From Membranipora membranacea (taxonomy: Eukaryota; Bryozoa; Gymnolaemata; Cheilostomatida; Membraniporidae), in NCBI GenBank assembly GCA_914767715.1, contig OU612071.1:2108001-2172000 (forward strand): DNA of 64,000 nt, written 5' to 3'. Each line of letters begins with the position of its first letter. Position 1 is the first letter of the stretch. A program made the translations under genes and the position numbers. This document shows positions 23,166 to 35,599 of this stretch, piece after piece. A model generated the notes under the pieces. The model had not been told where the DNA came from, did not search any database, and was given only the letters and a program-made list of their open reading frames with translations.

Positions 23166-26127
23166 CAGATATAACAGAGTGCATGATAAAAAAATACCAT
23201 TGTTTTCAAGGAAGACTGGTTGCTATCTTGCCCAGTGAATGCAAATTAAGAATACTAAATTGCATGTTCCGGGTTTAAACAGACAGCTCAACAATCAATG
23301 ATTGCTTGTTACAGCTTTTGACCATTACCACTTTTCCACTGAGAATCATAGGGACAGCACTTAATATAATGTTACTGGTCTGTTTTACCGTTTATCATGT
23401 TTGTATACACTTGGGAGCAATCATTTGGTCCCGACCAGTGAGAAGAAAAGTGGAGGATATTCCGTGATCAAATAATTCAATGTTACCATCAGCTATTGCC
23501 GCCCATAGTAAACTTGCTCACCAAATGACAGTATAGAAAGACCAAATCAGATCAAAGTCAACACATTGGCTAATGAAACACCATTTGACACACTCACCGA
23601 GTCCGGTTAGTACACTGGAGCAATGGCTTCAAGAAGTCCTAAGCTGATAAGCTGGAGGGTGTCCTTTTCTGTTCCATAAATAGGAGTAGGATATCAATCT
23701 GAGGTAAAGCCTCTGATAATGTTAAATAGTGCAGAGTACTATTTCCGTCGAGTAATACAGAGGTGTAGACTAGAAGTCTCTTACTTATATTTCAGCTCTC
23801 TGAGCTAAGTATGCAGCTTTTAACTCACGGCTGCAGTGAGTGTCAGCGGAATAATGAAGGCATTCGGATATGTATAATACTAAGTACACACAAAATGGTA
23901 TGACATGTACACAAACTATGATAGATGAGGTATGATAGGTATGAGCTTAGTGTGTGTGTAGATCTGATCCGGTTACCTCCCTCATAACAACACAAATAGA
24001 GTTTGTTTATTCGTTGCTAAGCATCAATACAAAAATTTATGCAGTTCTAAATGGGCATTAAAAACGTAGTTGTTGTATGAATGGCAGCATTGTTGTTAAA
24101 TACAATACAGCAGTGTTATACAGCCAATATCGTTAAAAATCCTTTGTCTGATCAGACTAAGTACCTACACTATGTCTTAGTATGCAACATGGGCTGCACC
24201 AACAGACCCTCTACTATGAATGTTTCATAAAACTGGCTATTGGCCACATAGAACTGGACTTTTTCTATAAATATATTTACACAGTACACGAGTTAGCCTT
24301 GCTGAATTATGATCACACTGTTATTTATCCTTTGCATAGCCCATTCAAAGTGTATACAGGTGTGCTAGGTAGATTGAGTTTGCTCGGCCTAAATTGAACA
24401 AACCTTTGACATTTTTGTGCGCTCAGACAAGATGCTGAGTTTTGCTATAAGCGGCAACAATTCAGTTCTTAATATTTGAATAAGAAAAACGATTCCATTT
24501 CCAAACCATCAGGGCAAAAAAATACAAAACAAAAAAAGTACCTTGAGATAAGGTTGTGATTCCTTGATGTAATTAATGTAAATTGGTTATGGCTTTAGGA
24601 AGGAGTTATCCCACTTCATTATCAGGACAGACAACTACCCAAGATATACACAGCCCTGTAAATCTTTTGTTTCAGCAGAAATAATTTTCCTGAATTAAGC
24701 TGAATGTTAACTCATTACAATCACGTTAGTCCCATCCTAGGAAAGTGAGACATTTGACACAAACAGGATAATCAGTACTTAATTTGTGTCAGACTATCAT
24801 GCGGTTATTTTTATTCAGCTAAAGCATGTATAGAATACAGAATATGTTATTGATAATATGAAATGAACCATAGTAAGTTATAGTAAGATATAAAATATAT
24901 AATATACATGATAACAAGAGATGAAATACACATTCACAAACCAGTACTCACTCGATGCAGATATTATATATCTTTATTACCACTCGTCAATGAGAAAACC
25001 TTGAAGGCCTGCTATTCATATAACGATCGGCAGTGAAGGACAAATTTTCTCTGGTAGTAGTTTGTTAGTGCTGAACATCTGTGTATGAGGTGTGAAGACA
25101 TTTAGTCCAGTTTTCCAGTCATCATATCTGAAAAAGCACAGGCTATGATTATCGAATGTATAAACGAGTATCTTGAAGTGGCTAGCTGTGATGATGCAGC
25201 TTAATGACATATGATTATATGAGTTTTTGTCAATATCAGACATAACACTACTTTGATATACAACCTCAAATATTTATGTTATTACATTTTTTTATCCTCA
25301 TACATAAAGAATGTTATACAAATGTCACTTCATCACCTCTGCCTTAAAATTGACCGGTTTAGTATTTTAGTTCTTATATTTTCTCAGACTAGCAATGCTT
25401 TTAAGTACGTGATGAGCAGTTTATTTACTAGAGCGGCACATCATTCATCGATCAAAAAAAACTACTGAACATAAGATTGTAACAAATAGTCATCAAATAA
25501 AAAATTCTCAATATCCCTCTGCTGGGTATAGGAAGCTTAATTTACTTACTTTTTGCCTGTTGACTTATAAAATCCCGTAATGTTTCATGATGGCCAACTC
25601 TCTGTGCATTATTAGAATAGGATGAAGTTTTCTACGCATGATCTCCCTCAAGTGGTGAATTGTCGGTGAAATGTCTGCAAACAGAAAGTGGTTTTATGTT
25701 GTTAAATTTATCACAGGGTAGAGAGAACTCAAACATTTTCTGTGAAGCTACAAAATAATATATATACCATACCATGCATTAACTTTTACTCTTTTCGTGT
25801 ATATGCATAGTAAAACCTTATACAGGGCACTTGAACACTTTCAATGACAATTCATGAAAAACAATTATTCACATCATAGACTAGATGGAGCTTACCATTA
25901 TATGATAAGCCATTGCTTTGCTTATAACTTAAAAGGCACTAATTGTGAATGCTCTAGGAATTCTCTCCCAATGTCTTGAAATAATGCCGTACAGCATGTA
26001 TTTAAATTGAATTTTTTTTCCGAAACCTAATTTTATGTCATGTTTAAATTTTCAAGCTAGCTTGTGTGGATTATCTATATCATGTTGTGTTTGTAGTGAT
26101 GAAATTTTATATTTTTGTTACTGAGAC
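23166..26127. other. Non-coding spacer downstream of the NTase-TPR pseudogene
   Basis: About 3 kb, AT-rich, with no supported gene or recognised repeat. Confidence 0.4.
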
Positions 26128-28917
26128 TTATGTCATCTCCTTATGAACAGATGCTACCCACACACCTTCACTGCAGTGCTGACTGATATAGTTATCCAAA
26201 CTTTTCCTTTCCTTATCAAGAGATCCCTCTATCTTTCTCACTTTTTCCTCTAAAGCTTTTGCTCTTTCATCTTGTCCCACAGCACACAGAATCTTACCTC
26301 TCTCTGTCACAAGAGCAGCATACTCCTCATTACATGCTGCGTCTCCGTAAGCCTCCTCCATATAACCTTGTGCTTCTCTGAGTGAATCCTCTGCCGCGGT
26401 AAAGTCTCCATTCTCTTTCTCTACTCCAGCTATAGCCACAAGAACTCGAGCAGCATTCAAGTTTGAATGATTCTCACGATACACATCCAACGAAGCTTTA
26501 TAATGCTTAGTTGCTATCACCGTGTCCTCACCGCTGCACTTAGCCAGATCACCTCGTGTCTTCTCTAGTCTCCCATAGTCGATGTGAGTCGGCTGTTTTG
26601 GATGAGCTTTGTCAAGCGTCCTCTTGGTTGCGAGATACCACTGATCATTATCTACTGGTTCATTTGTTTCTCTAAGATCCTCCAATGTTTCGACATCCTC
26701 ACAGTCAAACCGGATGTTTTCTAACTGTTTATCCTCTGGTAGCTGCTCTAGGTCAGGTTCTGGCTGGCTGCTGACGCACAGCTCACCTTGAGTCAGCATG
26801 ATCTCGCACATGAGATCTTTCACTCGCCCATCAGCTGGTAAAAACCTTGATGATGTCAGAAGCTGTGGCAAGATACTTTGCATGTTTGAATATTCTTCCA
26901 AGATCTTTGAGGATTGCAACCTTTGTTTTGCCATCAATGTTCTTGTCGATAACCATTTTCAAGCCTGATGATCGCGACTTCGTGAAGTAGAGCTTGGAAA
27001 CATCTTTCCTGCCACATCGATCAAGAATTTCCCCAATAATAAAGACGCAGTGTGCCATTTCTCTAGTAGGATTGTTTACATAGTCAAGTTTGTCATCAAA
27101 ACTCATCTCATCAAATCCTGCAATCAAACTGTCATCTTTGCTCTTCCCATCTGATGCTGTATAAATGATGAACTCCTTCAACACTTTGACCAGCATCTGT
27201 AGAGTTGCCGATCTGTTCGGATACAGCAGCATAAGAAGTTTGGCCGATTCAAACTGAATGAGAGCTCGTTCTTTCTTCTCTTCTGGTGACTCATTGCCAG
27301 TCAGACTGTTCTCTGCTAACTCATACATTCTCATCGCCTCACTCAGATTCCCCATCCCTTCATTACACTTTCCCATACCTCTGTAGACTTCAGTTAGTTT
27401 TACCTCATGCTTCTTCATCTTCAGTTTGTCATCACATACTTGTTGATACGGCTCAGGGCCTGTTTGTAGTTCTTCAACTGGAGATGAGAATGTGCCAGAA
27501 TGTAGCAAACATACGGATCATCAGTAGCTGTACCAGATCGAACGACTGCGTCCCATTGGCCGGAATAGAAGTGTGCAAGAGAAGAGCTATCAGGATTTTT
27601 ATTGACATCTGTCTGAGTTATCTGCTTTATATCTTCTGCTGTTGAGAGGTTGCTCAGAGTAGAAAAGTGGGACTGCATATCTAGGATACTTTCGCTTAGG
27701 ATGTGAAATTCCTCTGTGGCCATTCTCCAGAGTTTACGACAAGTTTCTCCCCTCCATCCCTGAATGTAACAACATCTGTCCCTGTTTCTGTCTCCTCGGA
27801 GTCATATGTGGAGAACCGATCATGCTTAGAATCCATGAATATGTAGCATCTCAGACGTGAGTATGAGGCATGGGCAAGGAGAAACTGAAGAGAGTTGTTG
27901 AAAGACTTTTCATGCTCTGAATTTAGTTTTGCCAAGGTCTGCCAGGAGTCACATTCAGATGAACATTTGATGATTGCGGTGTCTAGAAGGACAAGTGAGG
28001 GGAATCTATAAAGTAAAGTTTTTGCATTCAATGTGAAACCTGCTGAATACTCATTGAATTCAGGCCGAAATTTGTACCGCTCTATGTCACTGAGCAGCAT
28101 TTTTAGACTCACACTCAGTCTGTCAGAGTTCATTTTCTTGATTTTCTTTCTCTCTGCCTCAAAAGCTGAGAGCAAATCTTCTTTTTTGTTGTGAGCGTAT
28201 AGTAGAGTTGTGAATTTTAGCATAGCAGAAATATCCCCTTTTATTGCTTCTGTGGGATGAGGACCTTCGAATGTAGCCTTGTATACTTTAATCAGTTCAC
28301 CAGGAGTGGAAAGGAACTGATTGGGATGGTCATAATTGGACATTCCCTGATGTTTTAGTTATCCCATCGATTTGGTAGCCATGATCTCTTCCGTCCACAT
28401 ACCATCCTGACAGTTCCTCAATGTCCAGTGAGCTCAGCCTTGTTTCCCTGAGAGTGCTTATGTAGAAATATGTCAGGACCGCCAGCCGCTCAAAATATTC
28501 AGTGTGACCGGACTCCTCGACCAGAAATAGATATTCTATATCAGAGTAAGGTGTCGCCTCACCTCTACCTAATGAGCCTATCCCAACCACAGAGAATGTA
28601 CATGGAGGCTGACTCTTAATACTCTCTAGAGATTTCTCAACAACTAGAGCAGCAAATTCCTTCATCATCTTATTAGAATCTGCAACGGTTTGTTGCATTT
28701 GTTTGGTGTTCCATTTGAGTTCGATCTTGCTATCTAGCTCTTCGATCTGAGTTTTTAGTTCAGTCCTAATCGAGCGTAGCCTATCATGGAGCCGACCAAC
28801 ATTCTTATAAAAAGTCTTGATACTGATGTTACAGTCTGAGTCAAGATACATCCGGAGCACATTCCAGACCTTGTGACCACATACCATCACATCACATACA
28901 TCCATACATACATCCAT
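26128..28917 (-). pseudogene. NTase-TPR paralogue, frameshifted pseudogene
   Basis: A co-linear copy of the intact gene at 56851-59682, now in five overlapping frames: 28917-28330, 28343-27696, 27723-27421, 27508-26831 and 26937-26128. By eye against the intact copy, about 8 nt are lost near 28335 (after T-S-G-N-V), about 10 nt near 27745, 1 nt near 27450 and a net 2 nt near 26840; about 22 residues are also missing in frame near 27300. The NTase motif G-S-L-G-R-G-E with S-D-I-E is preserved in the first frame. The 5' end is lost into a CATACATC microsatellite (about 28885-28925). With four frameshifts and no splice-like borders at them, this is a decayed gene, not an intron-containing one. 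Confidence 0.88.
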
Positions 28918-29149
28918 ACCATCACATCATCACAGGATGATAGCAGAGGTGTTGAGTCTAGATTGAAAAGGATGGCCAATTAATATCAATATCACAGAGG
29001 TTGTGAAGTCTGTACGGATACATTAAATAATACATTAACTGTACATCTAAATCTATTATCATTAGAAGTTGTCTGTTCTATTGTCGCGAGGGCATAAATC
29101 CAAATTTCTCTAATGTCAAAACTGGACAACAACACATAGTATGTAAAAC

Positions 29150-29196
29150 CTTTGTTGAGGGGGAGAGGGACAAAGCTTGTCAAGACAGGCTTCCAC
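29150..29196. repeat. MULE-like terminus fragment
   Basis: A G-rich run followed by ACAAAGCTTGTCAAGACAGG, the inner-to-outer end sequence of the element at 21030-21415. Only one end is present. Confidence 0.6.
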
Positions 29197-29389
29197 CCCA
29201 TATAAATTTTTTGTGTGGTTCTTCAGTAACACATCAGGAGAAACAAACCACGCAAACTCACAACCTCATTCTCATCGCTGATTCTGCTTGGCTACTACTT
29301 ATCTTATTTATCACAAGGTCACAAGATCACAAAGTCACAAGGCTTATCTTTAAAGTGGAACTTCAGACCAGTTTGGTTCTAAGACAACT

Positions 29390-30625
29390 CCTAACACTTG
29401 ATAGGTGGTGGTAACAGGCGGTCCCAAACTCCCTGGTGGTAAAAACTTGCACTTGATAATACAAGTCTGCAATCGCTGTATCAAAGTGCTCTCTGTTTAT
29501 AGGCAATACAGAGCACACCTGGTGGTCAAAGAAAACCTCTATAGTCAGTGGTCTGCAGTGGGACTCGAACACAAGACTACTTAGGTAGATCAATCATTAT
29601 AACATCACTGAGTAATTTGACGTAATGCTTCTTCATGATGTGAATTGTGAATCGAACAAAAGCTACTTTGTAGAATATAAGGTTGAGATACCTGAAAGCT
29701 TTCTGCCCACTGTATCAGTAATGAAGTCTTAGCTCGATTACATCTGGATTAGTCGCTGCATACACAAGTCAAGTCCGTGTGTCAATATGTGTCGAAGTAA
29801 TCGCTTGCATAATTATCGGTGTGATAAGATTAAACGATGCTTTATTTAGCTGCTATTAACTGAGTGATGAAAGGTGCCATAGAGCCTAGTAAACAACTCC
29901 CTCAGAAACAGTGCAGTACAAAGTCTACTTCAGGCCAATAAACTTTAAAAATGTAACTCTGATGACAATGAGTTATGAGAGACAGTATTCCTCAAGCTAT
30001 AGACAATAGCATGAATTCCTATGACGATGCGGCTCCAAAATAAGAAAGCCTTTATTAACCACATTTTGCGCCTTTCGAGGACAGATGCTGCCTTGCCTGT
30101 AACGGCTGCCTATTCCCTGACATTTTGTTCGACAAGTTTGCTGCGATTGGCAGCTAATCAATCCCAATCAATCAATCTAATCCCAATGGTGAAGTTAAAA
30201 CAATCACGGAAATACAACTAAATTCAGAATACAGTACAACGACACAGTACGCTATTTTGTTTCTGACAAAAAGTATTGGGGTCATTTAGGTTTTTTATTT
30301 TCTGCTAACATCGGCAATAAGGCGATGCACTGGGGAGGAATTCCACTGGATAATGATTGGCAAACTATTTAGCCGGGAACTCTTACCTTTTGTCCAACAA
30401 GTAGTTCCTTTAGGTTCAGCCTTAGAGGGTCCTGTTATTGGTTTGTTCTTATATCTCCTCAGCCGGTACTCTTATTTTGGTTACGTTGCAGTGGCACTTG
30501 CTGTTATTAGATAGTTTGTGAATCTCATAGCTTCACCTGACCTCAGATACTTAAATCCCTCCTTACTGTAATGAGAAGCACCAACAAGATGATCTGTTAG
30601 CGATGACTCTAAGTTGAATGATGAA
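29390..30625. repeat. 1.3-kb duplicated segment, copy B
   Basis: The direct partner of 17190-18535. Compared with copy A it has a deletion around 29640 (roughly 70 bp) and scattered changes. It lies just upstream of the NTase-TPR pseudogene. No equivalent lies upstream of the intact NTase-TPR gene, so the gene duplication did not carry it along. Confidence 0.75.
29440..29615 (-). mobile_element. tRNA-derived SINE (family B) inside copy B
   Basis: On the minus strand the B box GTGTTCGAGTCCCAC is followed by TGCAGACCACTGACTATAG, CACCAGGTGTGCTCTG and TGCCTATAAACAGAGAGC. Better preserved than the copy at 17.3 kb. Confidence 0.7.
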
Positions 30626-31700
30626 TTCATTTATGAGCTAGTCACATTGTTCTGAAAGCAATCCTAGACTAAACTGTTTGTCAAATAGAAATTTGAGAAG
30701 ACATTGACAGATTTGTCTTAAAATCCATGCTATGTGTGCAATCTGCACTGTATATCAGCGTTCCCAATACAGAAAAACCATTAGAATATTAATGTCAACA
30801 GGGAATCATGATCAAAAAATCCTTTCTAAATACATTTTCTCCTGTAATTGCAACATTTTGCCCAAAAATTCGCCTTGCAAGCTTTTAGTTACAAAAATCT
30901 GTAACTTTGAAACTGAAATTTAATAACAGAATTTGATCAAACATGCGGGAATATATCACTTTGTGGTGTGATAATATTAAAAAAGCAGTTGAGAACAGTC
31001 GGGATCAGGGCAGGATATTTATCTCAACCGGCTTCAACTGCAGGGCGTAATTTGATGCCTGTCAGTAGAATTTTGAATCAAAAGTATTTGCTTTCTTGTA
31101 CAATATAATGAGGTGGGAGAATAGTGCTGCTATCGCAACATTTTTCTCTACCATACAACATTGAAAACTGAAATCTGAGGGTGGCAGGGGTAGGGTGGTC
31201 TAGCTTATAAGCACACAACTGTTGAAGTTCATGAGTTTTTGTAGGTGATTTTGAGTGATAAAAATGGTGTTTGAAAGGCTGCACTACTCTTGAATTAGTA
31301 CGAGGCCCATAAATGCATAAAGCCAATATAATTCTTATGCGCCCTTTGTTGTCCGTGACCAGCTGCTGTCGCTTCATTCACATCGCATATTGTGTCGCGA
31401 TTCCCTGCTATTTAGGTGACACAGATGCCTGTCATATATGATCATGATTATATGAAAGCTGTTTAATAATTACACAATATCCAAAATATGATGGAAATTT
31501 TTATTTGATTGTGATTCCATGTTGTTATCTATATTCTTATGCTGTTTCTGTATCAGGAACGCTGATATACAGTGCAAATTGCACACATAGCATCCTTTGC
31601 ATGGATTTGAAAGCAAATCTGGCTATGTACTGCCAATTTACTGTTAGGATTACTTTTAGAACAATGTGACTAGCTCATAATCCAAAGACATGAATGATAC
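30626..31700. other. Non-coding, nothing recognised
   Basis: The stretch near 30725-30790 (upstream of GGGAATC) recurs inverted near 31550-31600 (ACGCTGATATACAGTGCA). No gene. Confidence 0.4.
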
Positions 31701-31894
31701 GTTTGAGTTTAAACTGGTGTCAATATCACATTCCTACCAACATTATCCCTTATTATATAGGCAATAATCTTGACGATGGATTGAAATGGATTTTTTTTTC
31801 TAATTCAGCTTCCAAAAATTAATTTGTCAGTAGAAAAGGTAGCTTTTAGATTCCTAGCCAAATCTCATATCAAGCCTCCAGCGATGGCCTGGAA

Positions 31895-32015
31895 GCCTTG
31901 TATGTAGCTAATATTACGTCTGTAATCGCCCACGCCCGCCTTGCATGGTTCAATCTGCTATCGGACATTCTAGAAACAAGACTAGAGCGGATCCAGCACT
32001 CTGTTATTCGGAATA
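31895..32015 (+). pseudogene. LINE reverse-transcriptase C-terminal fragment
   Basis: Translates to S-V-I-A-H-A-R-L-A-W-F-N-L-L-S-D followed by R-L-E-R-I-Q-H-S-V-I-R. This corresponds to the post-RT segment (Y-A-x-x-A-W ... L-E-R-I-Q) of CR1/L2-type LINEs. A sister fragment lies at 33045. Confidence 0.6.
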
Positions 32016-32109
32016 AGCTGCCATTCTCATAACATTACATACCTACATTTACATGCATGGTCCAGCATTAAAATAAAATGGGCGGCGAAATTTTAGTACC
32101 TTATCGGGG

Positions 32110-32255
32110 AGGCTCTCTGTTTCCAGGTAGGTCAAAGCACATCTAAGGGCCAACCAATGCACGAGTAGGTGTTGGACCGCAGTGGGATTCCTACCCTAGA
32201 CCTTGAACATGTGCATGCTGAAGTCCGGCGCTCTAATCAACTGAGCCAACTCATA
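32110..32255 (-). mobile_element. tRNA-derived SINE (family B)
   Basis: On the minus strand: GTTGGCTCAGTTGATTAGAG (A box), CGCCGGACTTCAGCATGC, a damaged B box, then CCACTGCGGTCCAACACC and TGTGCTTTGACCTACCTGG. The order and body match the copy at 38.1 kb. Confidence 0.7.
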
Positions 32256-33044
32256 CTCTTCCCAAAAGAGATTATTATAGGATTGCTTTCAGAACAATGT
32301 AACTAACTCATAATCCAAAAAAATGAATGATACCTTTGAGTTTAAACTGGTGTCAATATCACATTCCAATCAAGATTGTCCCTAATTACATAGGCAATAA
32401 TCTTGAGGATTGATTGAAATGATTGTGTTTCTCTAATTCTATCCCCCTCCCATATATGTTGGAGTGCAAGGTCATCGCTCAGCTAATATTATTGGATTTG
32501 ATACCCCTTCAGTCAACTGCTGCCGGGTTTTGTTTGGCAGTCATGTTTGCAATGTCGATCTTGAGTAGTCCCAATTCATGGCCATTGAGGCAACATGGAC
32601 ACCTTGTCAAAATAATATTTCACAATAGAGCATGTTAACAATGAGAGTGTTGAGTGTTTGCAGTAGCTACTGTTACCTTATATTATTGGTTTAGCTCTAT
32701 TTATCCTAACAGTCAATGGAATGAATTCTATAGCAATTTGGGCAATAACTCTTACAAACAAAACCTTGTTCGTCACGAACAAACTCTGTAGTGTGAGCGG
32801 TTGTTAGAGAGTATCTGAGTGGTTGTTAGGCTGAGTATTTGTATGGTCCTTGAAAACGGCACTGTGCTCCTTCTCTTATCATTGTATAAACAAACCTCAT
32901 ATTCACACAGGAGGGCGGGGAGTCAGAAGTACCCCCTCACTCAGCAGGCATACTTTCTTATCAGCGTGTTTAGTAGTGTCAAACCTAAACTCAGACTCAG
33001 ACTCAGACACAGATAACACAATATGGTGGCCTGAAAGCCTTTTT

Positions 33045-33400
33045 AAGTAGCTAATATTAAGTCTTTAATCGCCTACGCCCGCCCTGCATGGTACAGTCTG
33101 CTATCAGACACTGACAAAACAAGATTTGAGAGGATCCAGCGCTCTGTTAGTCAGATTTTGAAGCCCTTCACTTACAACTATGAACACAGGCTTGGCAATG
33201 TAGCACTGCAAATCATCTTAACTTTCCTGCACGCCTCTTGCAGTGAAAACTTCACCAATATAGCCGGAGACAATCATCACCACCTGAACTATCGTATTAA
33301 AATAAATACAAAGAAAAAGTCTGCTCGTAGAGCAAAAATAGATAAATACAGGCAATCCATGTGTAGAACCACAAAGAGAAAAATAACCTTTTCCCTCTAG
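33045..33400 (+). pseudogene. LINE ORF2 C-terminal fragment
   Basis: Continuous frame from about 33058: A-Y-A-R-P-A-W-Y-S-L-L-S-D, F-E-R-I-Q-R-S-V-S-Q-I-L, then a C-terminal part with S-A-R-R and M-C-R-T-T-K-R, ending at a stop near 33400. Relatives end in a similar C-R-T-x-K-R-x-x-S-F-F tail. Upstream RT motifs are missing, so this is a 5'-truncated relic. Confidence 0.65.
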
Positions 33401-34187
33401 CTGGTTTGCGATTTGTCACCAAATAAATATTACAGGAGTGTAAATATAAATTGACAGGAATATTAACAGATTAATATTGATCTTGTGTCGATCTTGAGTG
33501 GTCCCAATTCATGAACATTAAGGCAACATGGACACCTTGGCAAGATGGCTGGAAGGGATAATATTGTACAATTAACAATGAGAGTGTTGACTGTTAGCAT
33601 TTGCTACTATTATCTTAAATTATTGGTACAGCTCTATTCATCCTAACAGTCGATGTAATGAATTTTATAGCAATGTGGGAAGATAATTCTTACAAACAAA
33701 ACCTTATTCGTCACGAACAAAATCTGTAGTGTCAGCCTACTTATAACCTGTGAACTGAACATAGTTATTCATTTTATTCTAGATGAGTATCAACCATTCG
33801 GTTATTCTATTCGGAGTCGTGCCATTAAGAGGACAACTTCTCTGGTTTATTAAATAATAATATTACTAGGTAATATACCACAGATGTGTAGTCCCCCCCC
33901 CCCCCGACATTGTATAGGAAATTACTGTATATATAAATATCACAACAAAATCTGCCATTAATGGACATTGGATGATTTTACAATTTGCTAGGCCTTTTTT
34001 GAGATTTGATGTTTTCATCAGTGAACAGCAGATAAATTAAGAAGTTAAATTGTGTGCGAATTTTTAACCCACAATGAAACAAGAGGGCTTTTCAGTCAAA
34101 ATTAATTCGTAGGCCGCAATCGATCGAAGTCCGCATGGTATGATCTTGCTTAAGAATACTTTGAAAAAGCTTTTTCACTGTATAATG

Positions 34188-34630
34188 AAATGACTATACT
34201 TGGAGATTTTAACATCAACATCCTTGAACAAAGAAGCAACAGAAAGTTGTTGAATATTGTTGTTAAATCTCTTGCCTTCCGTCAATTGATCTCGGAGCCA
34301 ACAAGAGTTACTGAAACATCCAGCACCCTGATCGATCACATATACACAAATTTGCCCTCAGACATGTCAGAGAGTGGAATTATAAAATATGGAATGAGTG
34401 ATCATTACTTAGTTTTCATTAAAATTTTATTTTCCACATTAAAGGTAAACGCAAAAAGAACATCATTTGAATTCAATGACTATTCCAAATTTACAAACCA
34501 GAATATACATGACCCTTTTTCAGGTCGTCACTTTAATGATGTATTGTGTGAGAATACTGTAGACCGTATGTATGCAAGATTTAATGACAATGTCGTTGTG
34601 ACATTACTATTTATTACATTCCTACTCTGA
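34188..34630 (+). pseudogene. LINE endonuclease fragment
   Basis: The open frame contains I-L-G-D-F-N-I-N-I-L, L-I-S-E-P-T-R-V-T, S-T-L-I-D-H-I-Y-T-N and M-S-D-H-Y-L-V-F. These are the C-terminal half of an APE-type LINE endonuclease, with the catalytic G-D-F-N and S-D-H motifs. No reverse transcriptase follows; coding resemblance ends near 34510. Confidence 0.7.
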
Positions 34631-35599
34631 CATCAAGGCAGTGCACAAAATCATCTTTACATGTCGGCACCAAATGGTTGCAGCCTCAGCCAATCACATG
34701 CGTCGACAGCATCATCATATGAAGGTTTTAAAATTACCCTTCCTGGTTGGGACAGCTGAACTAACACCCCATAAAAGCTCTTGAGTTTTTCCTGAGGGAA
34801 ATCTTACTTCATCATTAATGCATTACTATAATATGGTTCGATCTGTCTGACGCCTTCAAAACAGATCTACATACATCACATGTCTGTGAATCACTCCGGC
34901 ATGTCAGCCCCCTCCCCCGAACGTATTACAACTGCCTTTGAGCCGAGTCTTTAGGGATCGATGGCTAGAATCTCTGGTACGATTTGCACATCAAATAATA
35001 TTGAACCAAATGATGGTTATCTTTATTTGGAAAACTACAGTCCTATGAGGAGTAGGATAAAAATGTTTATCTAGTAGCCTGTCTGGATATATTACCTATC
35101 ATCATAGTTGGACTGACCAGATATAGAGTTATTAGGGAGTCACTCCAGTAACCACTGTGAAACTCAGTCAGCATTGCGTGACTGAGAGCAACCCAAATAG
35201 TAACAGTAACCCCCACAGTGTGCCCAACATTAATAATGTCAGCTTATTCTACAGCTAATTTAAGTCCAGTTTTCTAAGTTCAGTTTCTAAGTCTTATTTA
35301 CAGAAATCACCCAAGTTGCTTTGTTGAGGTTTGGTCTACCCAATGATTATACATTTCAAAACCAAAATAATATAAAAAGAAAGGCAGTAATGAATTTAGC
35401 ACCATACAAAAAGATTTCATCAGATCTTGAGATACATAAAAGTGTGTTTCTTTTCGAGCAAAGCAGTGAAATATTGTCACCTTAAAATTCCCACTTCTGA
35501 CACCATATAAGGTTTAACAGCAATGCCTGTTGTTGTCTGTTGACATTTCTATTCATTGTTGTTGAGCTTTTTATAACTAAGCTTGTGTCTTAGATAGAT
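34631..35599. other. Non-coding, downstream of the collagen gene
   Basis: The 3' flank of the minus-strand collagen gene. No separate gene was found and no clear poly(A) signal was identified. Confidence 0.35.

Larger units (their letters stand above)
31700..33750. repeat. Overlapping local duplications around LINE fragments
   Basis: Blocks recur in direct order: the one at about 31715-31790 recurs at 32345-32420 (offset about 630), the one at 32553-32610 at 33490-33545, and the one at 32704-32800 at 33640-33740 (both offset about 937). LINE 3' pieces lie at 31895 and 33045. This fits repeated local duplication of a LINE relic and its flank. Confidence 0.6.

Noticed and set aside
26128-28917. 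Five-exon version of the NTase-TPR gene
   Set aside because: Frames change within aligned sequence by losses of 1-10 nt, without GT-AG borders or room for introns; the intact paralogue is a single exon.
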